DNA of 64,000 bases from Clavelina lepadiformis (GCF_947623445.1 NC_135245.1:4843501-4907500), one strand, 5' to 3'. Counted from the first letter of the stretch, positions 12,645 to 22,760 are shown. A program made the numbers and translations. The notes: generated by a model from the sequence alone, not told the origin.

Positions 12645-15173
12645 TCAAATTTCAATCAATAAATTGTTTCGAAATTTCTCAACCAAAGAAGTTACGACTA
12701 ACTTGCGAATAACTCTACAATCGGACGGCGACTCTTCTGGTCCAAAGGTTACATTATGAATGCTGCCACGATCTTCTTTTGGACTTGGAGGACTCGAAGG
12801 TGGCGGAGCTACTGGCAGTTTGCGAATTCGTTTATCGGAAAATTGACCATGTGGTCCTTCTGGTCCACAAAACTTATCATGAATGCTGCAAAGATCTTCT
12901 TTAGGGCTTGGAGGTGCCGAAGGCGGTGGAGCCACTGGCAGTTTGCGAGTTGGTGTATCAGAAAATTGTCCATGTGGTCCTTCTGGTCCACACAAATTAT
13001 CATGAATGCTGCAAAGATCTTCTTTAGGGCTTGGAGGTGCCGAAGGCGGTGGAGCCACTGGCAGTTTGCGAGCTGGTGTATCAGAAAATTGTCCATGTGG
13101 TCCTTCTGGTCCACACAAATTATCATGAATGCTGAAAAGATCTTCTTGAGGGCTGGGAAGTGCCGAAGGCGGTGGAGCCACTGGCAGTTTGCGAGTTTGT
13201 GTATCAGAAAATTGTCCATGTGGTCCTTCTGGTCCACACAAATTATCATGAATGCTGAAAAGATCTTTTTGAGGGCTGGGAGGTGCCGAAGGTGGTGGAG
13301 CCACTGGCAGTTTGCGAGTTTGTGTATCAGAAAATTGTCCATGTGGTCCTTCTGGTCCACACAAATTATCATGAATGCTGAAAAGATCTTCTTGAGGGCT
13401 GGGAGGTGCCGAAGGCGGTGGAGCCACTGGCAGTTTGCGAGTTTGTGTATCAGAAAATTGTCCATGTGGTCCTTCTGGTCCACACAAATTATCATGAATG
13501 CTGAAAAGATCTTCTTGAGGGCTGGGAGGTGCCGAAGGCGGTGGAGCCACTGGCAGTTTGCGAGTTTGTGTATCAGAAAATTGTCCATGTGGTCCTTCTG
13601 GTCCACACAAATTATCATGAATGCTGCAAAGATCTTCTTTAAGGCTTGGAGGTGCCGAAGGCGGTGGAGCCACTGGCAGTTTGCGAGTTGGTGTATCAGA
13701 AAATTGTCCATGTGGTCCTTCTGGTCCACACAAATTATCATGAATGCTGCAAAGATCTTCTTTAAGGCTTGGAGGTGCCGAAGGCGGTGGAGCCACTGGC
13801 AGTTTGCGAGTTGGTGTATCAGAAAATTGTCCATGTGGTCCTTCTGGTCCACACAAATTATCATGAATGCTGCAAAGATCTTCTTGAGGGCTGGGAGGTG
13901 CCGAAGGCGGTGGAGCCACTGGCAGTTTGCGAGTTGGTGTATCAGAAAATTGTCCATGTGGTCCTTCTGGTCCACACAAATTATCATGAATGCTGCAAAG
14001 ATCTTCTTTAGGGCTTGGAGGTGCCGAAGGCGGTGGAGCCACTGGCAGTTTGCGAGCTGGTGTATCAGAAAATTGTCCATGTGGTCCTTCTGGTCCACAC
14101 AAATTATCATGAATGCTGAAAAGATCTTCTTGAGGGCTGGGAAGTGCCGAAGGCGGTGGAGCCACTGGCAGTTTGCGAGTTTGTGTATCAGAAAATTGTC
14201 CATGTGGTCCTTCTGGTCCACACAAATTATCATGAATGCTGAAAAGATCTTTTTGAGGGCTGGGAGGTGCCGAAGGTGGTGGAGCCACTGGCAGTTTGCG
14301 AGTTTGTGTATCAGAAAATTGTCCATGTGGTCCTTCTGGTCCACACAAATTATCATGAATGCTGAAAAGATCTTCTTGAGGGCTGGGAGGTGCCGAAGGC
14401 GGTGGAGCCACTGGCAGTTTGCGAGTTTGTGTATCAGAAAATTGTCCATGTGGTCCTTCTGGTCCACACAAATTATCATGAATGCTGAAAAGATCTTCTT
14501 GAGGGCTGGGAGGTGCCGAAGGCGGTGGAGCCACTGGCAGTTTGCGAGTTTGTGTATCAGAAAATTGTCCATGTGGTCCTTCTGGTCCACACAAATTATC
14601 ATGAATGCTGCAAAGATCTTCTTTAAGGCTTGGAGGTGCCGAAGGCGGTGGAGCCACTGGCAGTTTGCGAGTTGGTGTATCAGAAAATTGTCCATGTGGT
14701 CCTTCTGGTCCACAAAAATTATCATGAATGCTGCAAAGATCTTCTTGAGGGCTGGGAGGTGCCGAAGGCGGTGGAGCCACTGGCAGTTTGCGAGTTGGTG
14801 TATCAGAAAATTGTCCATGTGGTCCTTCTGGTCCACACAAATTATCATGAATGCTGCAAAGATCTTCTTTAAGGCTTGGAGGTGCCGAAGGCGGTGGAGC
14901 CACTGGCAGTTTGCGAGTTGGTGTATCAGAAAATTGTCCATGTGGTCCTTCTGGTCCACACAAATTGTCATGAATGCTGCAAAGATCTTCTTGAGGGCTG
15001 GGAGGTGCCGAAGGTGGTGGAGCCACTGGCAGTTTGCGATTTCGTTTATCCGAAAATTGAGCCTGTGGCCCTTTTAATCCACACAAATCTTCATTATTGA
15101 TGAAAACATTTTCTTTTCCTTTTGCCACCACCACAACTGTTGTGGCAAATAGTATTAATTTTGGCAATTTCAT
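12645..15173 (-). CDS. secreted protein of 19 proline-rich 41-residue repeats
   Basis: An uninterrupted 842-residue frame starting at the first ATG. Residues 1-19 (MKLPKLILFATTVVVVAKG) form a signal peptide. The rest is 19 units of 41 residues, each running NLCGPEGPHGQFSD, then T-x-T-R, then KLPVAPPPSAPPS, then xxEDLCSIHD. The first and last units are divergent. A degenerate twentieth motif (FGPEESPSDC) precedes a non-repetitive tail ending NNLLIEI. Most units carry one Cys in LCGPE and a second in DLCSI; in two blocks of four the second Cys is replaced by Phe (DLFSI). I recognise no named family. The composition suggests an extended extracellular, matrix- or adhesive-type protein, but that is inference. 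The GPEGP signature and KLP-x-A-PPP motif are shared with the genes at 17544-18140 and 20822-21100. No intron is needed. Confidence 0.8.
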   Translation of the reverse strand: MKLPKLILFATTVVVVAKGKENVFINNEDLCGLKGPQAQFSDKRNRKLPVAPPPSAPPSPQEDLCSIHDNLCGPEGPHGQFSDTPTRKLPVAPPPSAPPSLKEDLCSIHDNLCGPEGPHGQFSDTPTRKLPVAPPPSAPPSPQEDLCSIHDNFCGPEGPHGQFSDTPTRKLPVAPPPSAPPSLKEDLCSIHDNLCGPEGPHGQFSDTQTRKLPVAPPPSAPPSPQEDLFSIHDNLCGPEGPHGQFSDTQTRKLPVAPPPSAPPSPQEDLFSIHDNLCGPEGPHGQFSDTQTRKLPVAPPPSAPPSPQKDLFSIHDNLCGPEGPHGQFSDTQTRKLPVAPPPSALPSPQEDLFSIHDNLCGPEGPHGQFSDTPARKLPVAPPPSAPPSPKEDLCSIHDNLCGPEGPHGQFSDTPTRKLPVAPPPSAPPSPQEDLCSIHDNLCGPEGPHGQFSDTPTRKLPVAPPPSAPPSLKEDLCSIHDNLCGPEGPHGQFSDTPTRKLPVAPPPSAPPSLKEDLCSIHDNLCGPEGPHGQFSDTQTRKLPVAPPPSAPPSPQEDLFSIHDNLCGPEGPHGQFSDTQTRKLPVAPPPSAPPSPQEDLFSIHDNLCGPEGPHGQFSDTQTRKLPVAPPPSAPPSPQKDLFSIHDNLCGPEGPHGQFSDTQTRKLPVAPPPSALPSPQEDLFSIHDNLCGPEGPHGQFSDTPARKLPVAPPPSAPPSPKEDLCSIHDNLCGPEGPHGQFSDTPTRKLPVAPPPSAPPSPKEDLCSIHDKFCGPEGPHGQFSDKRIRKLPVAPPPSSPPSPKEDRGSIHNVTFGPEESPSDCRVIRKLVVTSLVEKFRNNLLIEI
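12750..15090. repeat. 123-bp coding tandem array with 984-bp higher-order period
   Basis: About nineteen 123-bp units make up the coding body of the secreted repeat protein. A block of about 813 bp (roughly 12918-13730) recurs 984 bp away (roughly 13902-14714) with the same order of unit variants. These include the single ALPS variant, the single QKD variant and the TPAR variant. This is the mark of a recent eight-unit duplication by unequal exchange. Confidence 0.9.
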
Positions 15174-15604
15174 GTTTTTCTAAAAATATTGATTATAAGT
15201 TAGTTGAATCTGTTAACCAAGTAAGGTTTTTCATCATAGTCATACAACCTTTTGTGGCTTTACTAAGTTTACTGCTTTTGTAAACTAAACGCAATTTCTT
15301 TCAACGTTTCTAATTGTTTTATATCCAATGCTACCACTAGATAGTTCTTCTAGACAGCTCACGCAATTAAGAAAACATGAGCTTTAATCGCTTTTACTAC
15401 GAAGAGTTTGCCTTGTATAGTGTTTAACTGCCGTGATATTGGTGCTTTACTTTTCTAAACGAAAAACGTTGGCACTGTAGAAGTATGCAGGTTATTTTTC
15501 TGCTCACCGCTAACGCTGTGTTTTCCGGAAACAAAAGGCAGACATCGCTAGCAATGGTGAAACGCATATATGTATGCAATATACATGACTTACACAACAT
15601 TTAT

Positions 15605-15682
15605 TGGAAAGATAGCATTGACTGTAGGATCAACATTGAGAATGCATACAATGTTGATCCTACATTCAATGCTATCTTTCCA
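15605..15682. ncRNA. 34-bp near-perfect hairpin, miRNA-precursor-like
   Basis: Arms 15605-15638 and 15649-15682 pair over 34 bp with a single C/T mismatch (15622 and 15665) and a 10-base loop (AGAATGCATA). The 78-base size is that of a pre-miRNA or of a very small palindromic MITE. It lies about 430 bp upstream of the repeat-array gene. Perfect pairing is unusual for an animal miRNA, and transcription is not shown, so the type is tentative. Confidence 0.5.
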
Positions 15683-16685
15683 GACCAACCTCTATCTTCT
15701 AGAAATCTAGACAACAGTTATTGTCACATAAAAGTTCAGTTTGAACATCGAATTTAGGGCCCGAGCTTTATACATAAAGCTGTATAAGAAAACGGGTAAA
15801 CAGATTCACTTTAAAGGCTGCAGGCTATAAGTTGGATGGATTTAATCCTATTGACATACATGTAGTTAAGTGGCCAATTCATGCATTACTAATTTCAAAA
15901 CCTTTTTATAACTCTTCATTTTTTTGCTTAGTTTTAAACGTGCGGTTTTGCATGTCTTCTTGAGAAAGATGAACATATGTGCATTAGACCAACTGTCTCG
16001 ACCACTTACCGGTTATTGTGTCATTGTTAGCAATTGTGAAAATTATTCTCTTCTTATCCACTCGTTTATTTTTCGCCATTAACTGTGCGGAGCGAAAAAA
16101 CTGGTGCTTGCCCTTATAGATGTAGCACAATAAAAAATATACTCTCGAACAATTGCCAAGATAATTAGGTTTGACATGTTACAATGCAAAATACCGCTTT
16201 TTGTAACGACGTAACTTTCATTACATTATTAGATCGACATAATTAATCAATTAATTCTTACATGGCCTGTAAAGCTGGCTTCTTTATCATTTGTTTTTGT
16301 ATGAACAGTGAAAGATTTTCAAAATCTTGCTACATTTATATTTTTTTGTTTCTGTCAACAACTCTGAAAAATGTTTTAGTTTCTGATAATCCCTAAGTAA
16401 GTCCATTGGAATCTTTTAATGTGATATGAGAAGTTTCGTTTTTGCCTATGACTGCTTTCTCTTTTATAAACAGAAAAAGGAAAATCTAAGAGAGGCAAAA
16501 TATTTTTAAAAGTTTGCTTATTTGGCGGACGTTTTGATTGTCAGTTCAATTAATATCAATACGACGGGAACAACACAACAACACAGACTAATATAACTTA
16601 TATATGTAGCCGAAAATATTTGAAAATCATGTGTTGCATGGGTAGGTCGGGAGTGATCTGATGCGGACGTTCAGCACCAGTCGTA
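15683..16685. other. intergenic, no gene recognised
   Basis: AT-rich spacer between the hairpin and the segmental duplication. No coding, repeat or RNA signal seen. Confidence 0.5.
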
Positions 16686-17543
16686 TATTGTTGATTCGAA
16701 AATTTTAGATTGATGACAGTGTACGTAATATGATAAAATAATGCATGGTGATTTGATAACTAGTTTCAATCTACTAAATGAATATGGTCCCTGTAGCTTT
16801 TTGGTTCAGTCATTTGTGCCACCCCTTTACCGTTTTAGCACTTTGCGTCGTTCTTCATAATTTTATAGCTCGTCACAACGCACAAACAACTTACTCGTTT
16901 TACGGGCTGAGTAGCTGGTTTGCGCTAGAAAACAGAAACGTGCGGTACCTGTGGTTTAAAAAGAATTGTGTTTTTCGAAGAAACTGCCATCCTGTTTTCT
17001 GAGCATTACCGGAAAAATATCTCATTGGCAATCCATTCTAAGTAATTGAGAGTATGTATTAATACAGCTTATTAACCGTTCCTACATAGCACATAACTTA
17101 TATGCAACTATACCTTCGTTTCAACTCATACAACAATAAAGAATAAACGATATGATCGAATATAAAAGCGATACAATTATATGCCAAATAGCAAAGGAAA
17201 ATGACAGCCTCAAACGACTTGACGTACATATGAAAACCAAAACTTCGTCATCAGAAACTATCACTTTGTGGTTGCTAATGTTGTATAGAAAGTACCAGAC
17301 GATACAGATAATTAGACATACCCTCGGAACATATAAGTATGTCAGTTATATGTGCAATACTATTACATTGGATTACAAGCAGACTAATCAGGAAGACCAA
17401 CTTTAAAGAAAATACGTTTGTAAGACAGACTTTTAGCAGTTTCAAGAATAATTACAACTATAATTTTTAAAAGTAGTTCCATATCTTTTTTGTCTGTTGG
17501 ACAAACGGTGGCTTTCGGTCCAGACAAATATACTTAAAAGGTC

Positions 17544-18140
17544 TCATTGGTTTGATGATCCAGGTACAAATTCGGCATGAGATGCTGTCATTGGCGGCGG
17601 TGGCGGCGGTGGCGGGGGTGGCGGCGGTGGCGGCGGTGGCGGCGGTGGCGGCGGTGGCGGCGGTGGCGGCGGTGGCGGCGGTGGCGGCGGTGGCGGCGGT
17701 GGCGGGGGTGGCGGCGGTGGCGGCGGTGGCGGCGGTGGCGGCGGTGGCGGCGGTGGCGGCGGTGGCGGAGGTGGCGGAGGTGGCGGAGGTGGCGGAGGTG
17801 GCGGAGGTGGCGGCGGTGGTACAATCATTGGTGGTGGTTGAGGTAACGCCATTGGCAGAATCCGGGGTTGATGATACTGGTTTGATGATCCAGGTACAAA
17901 ATCGGCATGAGGTGCTGTCATTGGTGGCGACGGTGGCGGCAGCGGTGGTGGTGGTGGTACATTCATTGGTGGCGGTATTTGTGGTGGTTGCGGTAAAGCC
18001 ATTGGTAGCTTGTCATTTGCTTCAGACCATAATTGGCCTGATGGTCCTTCGGGTCCACACGAATTGCCATCGCTGTTGCAATTATATGCATTTGTCACTA
18101 AGGCTATTGTAACAGCGCATAGCATAAAGAACCACATCAT
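17544..18140 (-). CDS. secreted proline-rich protein with 76-proline run
   Basis: A 198-residue single-exon frame. It starts at the first of two adjacent ATGs (MMWFFMLCAVTIALVTNA), which begin a signal peptide. Next come YNCNSDGNSCGPEGPSGQ and KLPMALPQPP, which are the family signature and KLP motif. The body is two related units, each running from LPMALPQPP through a proline stretch to HA(D/E)FVPGSSNQ. The second unit has expanded to 76 consecutive prolines (residues 108-183), encoded mostly by GGT/GGC triplets on the plus strand. Such a tract would form a long polyproline II helix. Function unknown; an extracellular location is inferred. The frame is intact, so the run is tolerated or maintained. 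Confidence 0.75.
   Translation of the reverse strand: MMWFFMLCAVTIALVTNAYNCNSDGNSCGPEGPSGQLWSEANDKLPMALPQPPQIPPPMNVPPPPPLPPPSPPMTAPHADFVPGSSNQYHQPRILPMALPQPPPMIVPPPPPPPPPPPPPPPPPPPPPPPPPPPPPPPPPPPPPPPPPPPPPPPPPPPPPPPPPPPPPPPPPPPPPPPPPPPPMTASHAEFVPGSSNQ
17591..17818. repeat. (GGCGGT)n coding microsatellite
   Basis: About 228 bp of hexanucleotide-like GGCGGT/GGAGGT repeats encoding the uninterrupted proline run on the minus strand. Strand-specific G richness makes it prone to slippage, and it is likely to be length-polymorphic. Confidence 0.9.
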
Positions 18141-18555
18141 GTTCTTTTTTAAAAGTTGCCTATTGTGCCTGTAAGATTAGGCATTTTATGCACAGATTGA
18201 TATAACACAGTAACTTTTCTTCAAAAACAACTATTCTCTTTCTCTTACAAAATAAGGTAATTTTCTGCAGAACATCTTTAAAGCTAATCTTTTTTCATAA
18301 TTGTTTTACCGAATTAAACGCTGTTGCCTTTCCGGAAAAGTTTTACACTTACAGTGCTTTGAGTAAAACGAAACTAATGTTTTTGATCTTACAATAAATG
18401 CTTATAGTCTAATTGAACGTAGAGGCTACATTCAGTTATTGACACACATTGAGACGATGATGAAATGAAAAACAAACCAATTTCCTGTAATTTTATACAA
18501 GAAAACACATTGCGCTGCTGTCAAACGTCAATGCAGATATTACTGAACGGGAAGA

Positions 18556-19205
18556 TTTCAAACAAGAAAATGCAAAACCGAAAAATTAATAAAATAAGTA
18601 CAACAAACTGGTTTGGAAAAAATAACAATTGCTTGGAATTTGCGCTGGAATCCTTGTTTAGCTTAATGCAATTTGTTCACTAATTCTTGTTGAGATATTT
18701 CCAGTTTGCTGATTTCCTATTTATAGTTTCCACCTGTTTATTTACCTGTTCGGAAAACTCCAATTTGTTAAATTCTATTGTGAAAGTTTATAGTGCAATC
18801 GTATTTTTATTGTCATGAAATGCATTTTTCGGTTTTACATTTACTTGTATGAAACTTTGTACATTACTAAATTATGTATATACGTTTATACTGATATTTT
18901 AGATTGCCCTATATATTTTTCCATAAAATTATCTAATTTATAGTAGCTTACTGTTTGTAAGCTTTTAAATATAGATTTTTCTATTCTGGCATAATCCGAA
19001 TAGACGTTATATTTTCTTGATTGGAATTAACAAGTTTGACAATTTATTGCCAAAATTAATGCCCTTTTTGATTTGCTGCATGAGTATTTGATTTTATTAA
19101 TTTCTTTTGCCATTGTTTTCAAATTTATATTTTCCTGTTTGGAAAGATCCAATTTGTTTAAGTCTGTAAGGTACTGGAATTTCATAGCGTCGTCAAATAA
19201 GCCAT
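18556..19205. other. spacer between duplicated segments
   Basis: AT-rich. Two loosely related stretches (near 18745 and 19133, both reading CCTGTT(C/T)GGAAA followed by CCAATTTGTT) hint at an older internal duplication. No gene seen. Confidence 0.4.
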
Positions 19206-19355
19206 TGTTGATTCGAAAATTTTAGATTGATGACGGTGTACGTAATATGATATGATAATGCTTGGTGATATTATAACTAGTTTCAATCTACTAAATGAAT
19301 ATGGTCCCTGTAGCGTTTTGTTTCTGTTATTTATGCCACCCCTCATACCGTTTTA

Positions 19356-20121
19356 GGGGTCACTTCCCAATAGAAAGATTAGATAGAAAGACAATTTTGA
19401 GCCGGAAACACGGCGATTGTGACGATTTCGCACTCAAAGCGTCATATTAAAAAAAGTAAGAAATTTTCCGATCCAATGCGCATGTGATGTCGATGTGGAC
19501 TAGTTTGTTATTGTTTTGGCGATAGCTGGTTCCAGGTCTAGTTTAAGTTGTAAGTTTTGTGTGGGTTTCAATTTTTGGTATTTTGGAGTATTTGTCCTAA
19601 ACTTTTAAGCTAAAAACTTGTTGTAAAGTTTAGGCAGTTGTTATAGAAAACTGAGTACATTGATTCTGTCCAAATTAAGACTGTAGGCAGTCATAACCTA
19701 GGTCTCGTTGCAAGCCAAAATTCAGGGTAGGTTTATGATGTAGTTTTGCGATGGTAGCAATGGTAGTATTGTTGTAAAGTTTAGGCAGTTGTTATAGAAA
19801 ACTGAGTACATGGATTCTGTCCAAATTAAGACTGTAGGCAGTCATAACCTAGGTCTCGTTGCAAGCCAAAATTCAGGGTAGGTTTATGATGTAGTTTTGC
19901 GATGGTAGCAATGGTAGTATTGTTGTAAAGTTTAGGCAGTTGTTATAGAAAACTGAGTACATGGATTCTGTCCAAATTAAGACTGTAGGCAGTCATAACC
20001 TAGGTCTCGTTGCAAGCCAAAATTCAGGGTAGGTTTATGATGTAGTTTTGCGATGGTAGCTTCTTGATTTAATGTACTTTGCATTAAAAAACCAATCTCT
20101 TTGAATTGGGACATGACCCCC
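19356..20121. mobile_element. PIF/Harbinger-like element (TTA duplication)
   Basis: Ends GGGGTCACTTCCCAATA and, inverted, GGGGGTCATGTCCCAATT, flanked by TTA (19353-19355 and 20122-20124). The uninterrupted sister copy near 16835 shows the empty site. A 3-bp TTA target and G-rich ends fit PIF/Harbinger. No transposase. The interior is a 151-bp satellite. Confidence 0.8.
19621..20060. repeat. 151-bp tandem repeat, about 2.9 copies
   Basis: Units begin at 19621, 19772 and 19923 (TTGTAAAGTTTAGGCAG) and are nearly identical. They lie wholly inside the Harbinger-like element. Confidence 0.92.
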
Positions 20122-20821
20122 TTAGCACTTTGCGTCGTTCTTCATAATTTTATAGCTCGTCACAACGCACAAAAAACTTGCACGTTTTACGGGCTGAGTA
20201 GCTGGTTTGCGCTAGAAAACAGAAACGTGCGGTACCTGTGGTTTAAAAAGAATTGTGTTTTTCGAAGAAACTGCCATCCTGTTTTCTGAGCATTACCGGA
20301 AAAATATCTCATTGGCAATCCATTCTAAGTAATTTATTAATGCAGCTTATTAACCATTCCTACATAGCACATAACTTATATGCAACTATACCTTCGTTTC
20401 AACTCATGCAACAACGAAAAATAAACGATATGATCGAATATAAAAGCGGTACAATTATATGCCAAATAGCAAAGGAAAATGACAGTCTGGACAGACTTGA
20501 CGTACATATGAAAACCAAAACTTCGTCATCAGAAACTATCACTTTGTGGTAGCTAATGTTATATAGAAACTACCAGACGATACAGATAATTAGACATACC
20601 CTCGGAACATATAAGTATGTCAGTTATATGTGCAATACTATTACATTGGATTACAAGCAGACTAATCAGGAAGACCAACTTTAAAGAAAATACGTTTGTA
20701 AGACAGACTTTTAGCAGTTTCAAGAATAATTACAACTATAATTTTTAAAAGTAGTTCCATATCTGTTTTGTCTGTTTGACAAACGGTAGCTTTCGGTCCA
20801 GACAAATATACTTAAAAGGTC

Positions 20822-21100
20822 TCATTGGTTTAATGATCCAGATAAAAATCCGACATGAGGTGTTGCCATTGGTGGCGGTGGCGGCGGTGGCGTCGGTTGT
20901 GGTGGTACTGTCATTGGTGTCGGTGGCGGTGGTGGTGGTGGTGGCGGTAAAGCCAGTGGTAGCTTGTCATTTGTTTCAGACCATAATTGGCCTGATGGTC
21001 TTTCGGGTCCACACAAATTGCCATCGCTGTTGCAAATATATGTTTCTCCATTTGTCACTAAGACTATTGTAACAGCGCATAGCATAAAGAACCACATCAT
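20822..21100 (-). CDS. short secreted proline-rich paralogue
   Basis: A 92-residue single-exon frame. Signal peptide MMWFFMLCAVTIVLVTNG; then CNSDGNLCGPERPSGQLWSE, then KLPLALPPPP, short proline and TP-rich stretches, and a tail GFLSGSLNQ. It is the segmental-duplication partner of the gene at 17544-18140. It has only one proline unit and no long homopolymer, and the signature reads GPERP instead of GPEGP. The start is placed at the same ATG-ATG pair as in the sister gene. An upstream in-frame extension lacks an ATG. Function unknown. Confidence 0.7.
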   Translation of the reverse strand: MMWFFMLCAVTIVLVTNGETYICNSDGNLCGPERPSGQLWSETNDKLPLALPPPPPPPPPTPMTVPPQPTPPPPPPPMATPHVGFLSGSLNQ

Positions 21101-21515
21101 GTTTTTTTTCAAAGTTGCCTATTGTCCCTGTAAGATTACGCATTTTATGCACAGATTGATATAATACAATATTTTTTTTCAAAAACAACTTATCTCTTTC
21201 TCATACAAAATAAGGTAATTTTCTGCAGAACGTCTTTAAAACTAATCTTTTTTCATAAATTTTTACCGAATTAAATGCTGTTGCCTTTCTGGAAAAGCTT
21301 TAATACTACAGTAGGCTACTTTGAGTAAAACGAAACTAAATTTTTGATCTTACAATATATGCTTGTAGTCTAATTGAACGTAGAGGCTACATTCAGTTGT
21401 CGACACACTCTGAGACGATGATGAAATGAAAAACAAACCAATTTCCTGTAATTTTATACAAGAAAACACATTGCGCTGATGTCAAACGTCAATGCAGAAT
21501 TTGCTGAACGAATTT

Positions 21516-22758
21516 ACTTTACTGAAATCTTGCGCTTATCTTCTTGAAAAATCGATTGAAAACGCCTCGAAATAAAATATTCTCATATGTCTAGTGACAG
21601 TAGTTGATTATTTATGACGTTCACTTTTGAAACGCCGTATTTTATAACACCTTATAACTTGTCTTTTGTATTTTTGCAAACGTCAGCCAAGTTTTTGAAT
21701 AACTGAGTTTATATTGCTTCAAACTACCTACCTGGTGGGCCAGGTAGGCAGTGGCCTTTCCTGAAGAGCTTATCATAATAGTGGTCATCCTATTGTCACA
21801 CATTTAGCCTATTTTCAAAAGTGGAGAGGCCAGAGCACCCACCAGTAAAAAATTGGAGGGTCTAGGTTCAGCCGGCTCCCCCTGTTCCGACATCTATATG
21901 TTTTATATCACCTAACGCTCGTATATACTTCGTATATAAAATAGTTATTACAGTTTATAGTGAAACTTAGGATGTATTATAACCTAATCTGGAAAGTCTG
22001 TACATTAGTAATTTGAAAACCTTTTGTACTTTTCTATATATAGGCCTACACTTACATAATTTTGAAAGCAGTTTTGTATATCTTATTGATAAATGTAGGA
22101 CGGCTTTGCTTTGAATTTTCTGCTGAAATGGTAACAGTATACAGAATACACCCATTTGTTCATATGCATTCGCTTTAGTAATTGTAAAATGATTTTGATT
22201 ATTTAAAAGACTCAAAAGTAAAATTGGACTAAATACTCGAATATACAGCTTAAGCCGCATTCACTTTTGAACAGACTTGTTTTGAGGCGCTAAATACTCT
22301 ACTCCTAGCGGTTAACATTTTGTGATATAGTGCATAAAATCTGGTCGCATCTGCAGAAAACACAGCAAGCATATGTTTTACACAGAAAAGGAAATCTTGA
22401 GCGGATGTGTTTTAATGGGATTTCCTGTGCAAAAGCTGGTCTGTGCGTTGCTCAGTGACATTTTTTGATCGATTTAATCAATCTTTCTCTGTTGTTTCCA
22501 AGGAAATGGTCTGTCACTGCTTTTTATGAACTCAGTAGACCTTTGTAAGAAAACCGCGCCAATGTGGAAACTGTCTTTTGTGGTTGAAGCTACAGCTGTA
22601 CATGCCCCATGGTTGGATATCAAATTGTGACCAAGTCAGCTTTGATATTAAATATTGGGTTAATTTGTATCTTGTTCATCACTTTTTCTACCAATAATAT
22701 ATTTTGTCGCAATTTCATGTGCTGTTTTGCCCTTTAGCCTATAATCCTATATGTACTG
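21516..22758. other. intergenic, no gene recognised
   Basis: Contains a perfect 8-bp hairpin, CTACCTGG-TGGG-CCAGGTAG, near 21730, followed by a moderately GC-rich 150 bp that may be an old repeat. The open frame at 21967-22260 (minus) has no recognisable feature. Confidence 0.4.
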
Positions 22759-22760
22759 TA

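Larger units (their letters stand above)
16686..18555. repeat. segmental duplication, copy 1 (contains the 76-Pro gene)
   Basis: Starts at TTGTTGATTCGAAAATTTTA and runs with high identity to about 18555. It matches 19206-21515 apart from the transposon inserted in copy 2 and differences inside the proline codons. The two copies are in direct orientation. Confidence 0.85.
19206..21515. repeat. segmental duplication, copy 2 (contains the short proline-rich gene)
   Basis: Direct copy of 16686-18555, interrupted by a 766-bp transposon at 19356-20121. Removing that element restores the copy-1 sequence across the junction (CCGTTTTA followed by GCACTTTGCG). Confidence 0.85.

Noticed and set aside
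12756..15077. 773-residue plus-strand frame (and a 720-residue second minus frame, 12809-14971) across the array
   Set aside because: The repeat length (123) is a multiple of three, so any frame lacking a stop in one unit stays open throughout. These frames have no signal peptide and Trp/Arg- or His/Leu-rich nonsense composition.
16836..17002. LHNF-like stretch resembling the C-terminal motif of Harbinger transposases
   Set aside because: Only a few residues match, and the surrounding frame in both duplicate copies has no other transposase motif.
17552..18112. Long Val/Ala- and Trp/Arg-rich frames antisense to the polyproline gene
   Set aside because: By-products of the GGCGGT repeat; no domain or start context.
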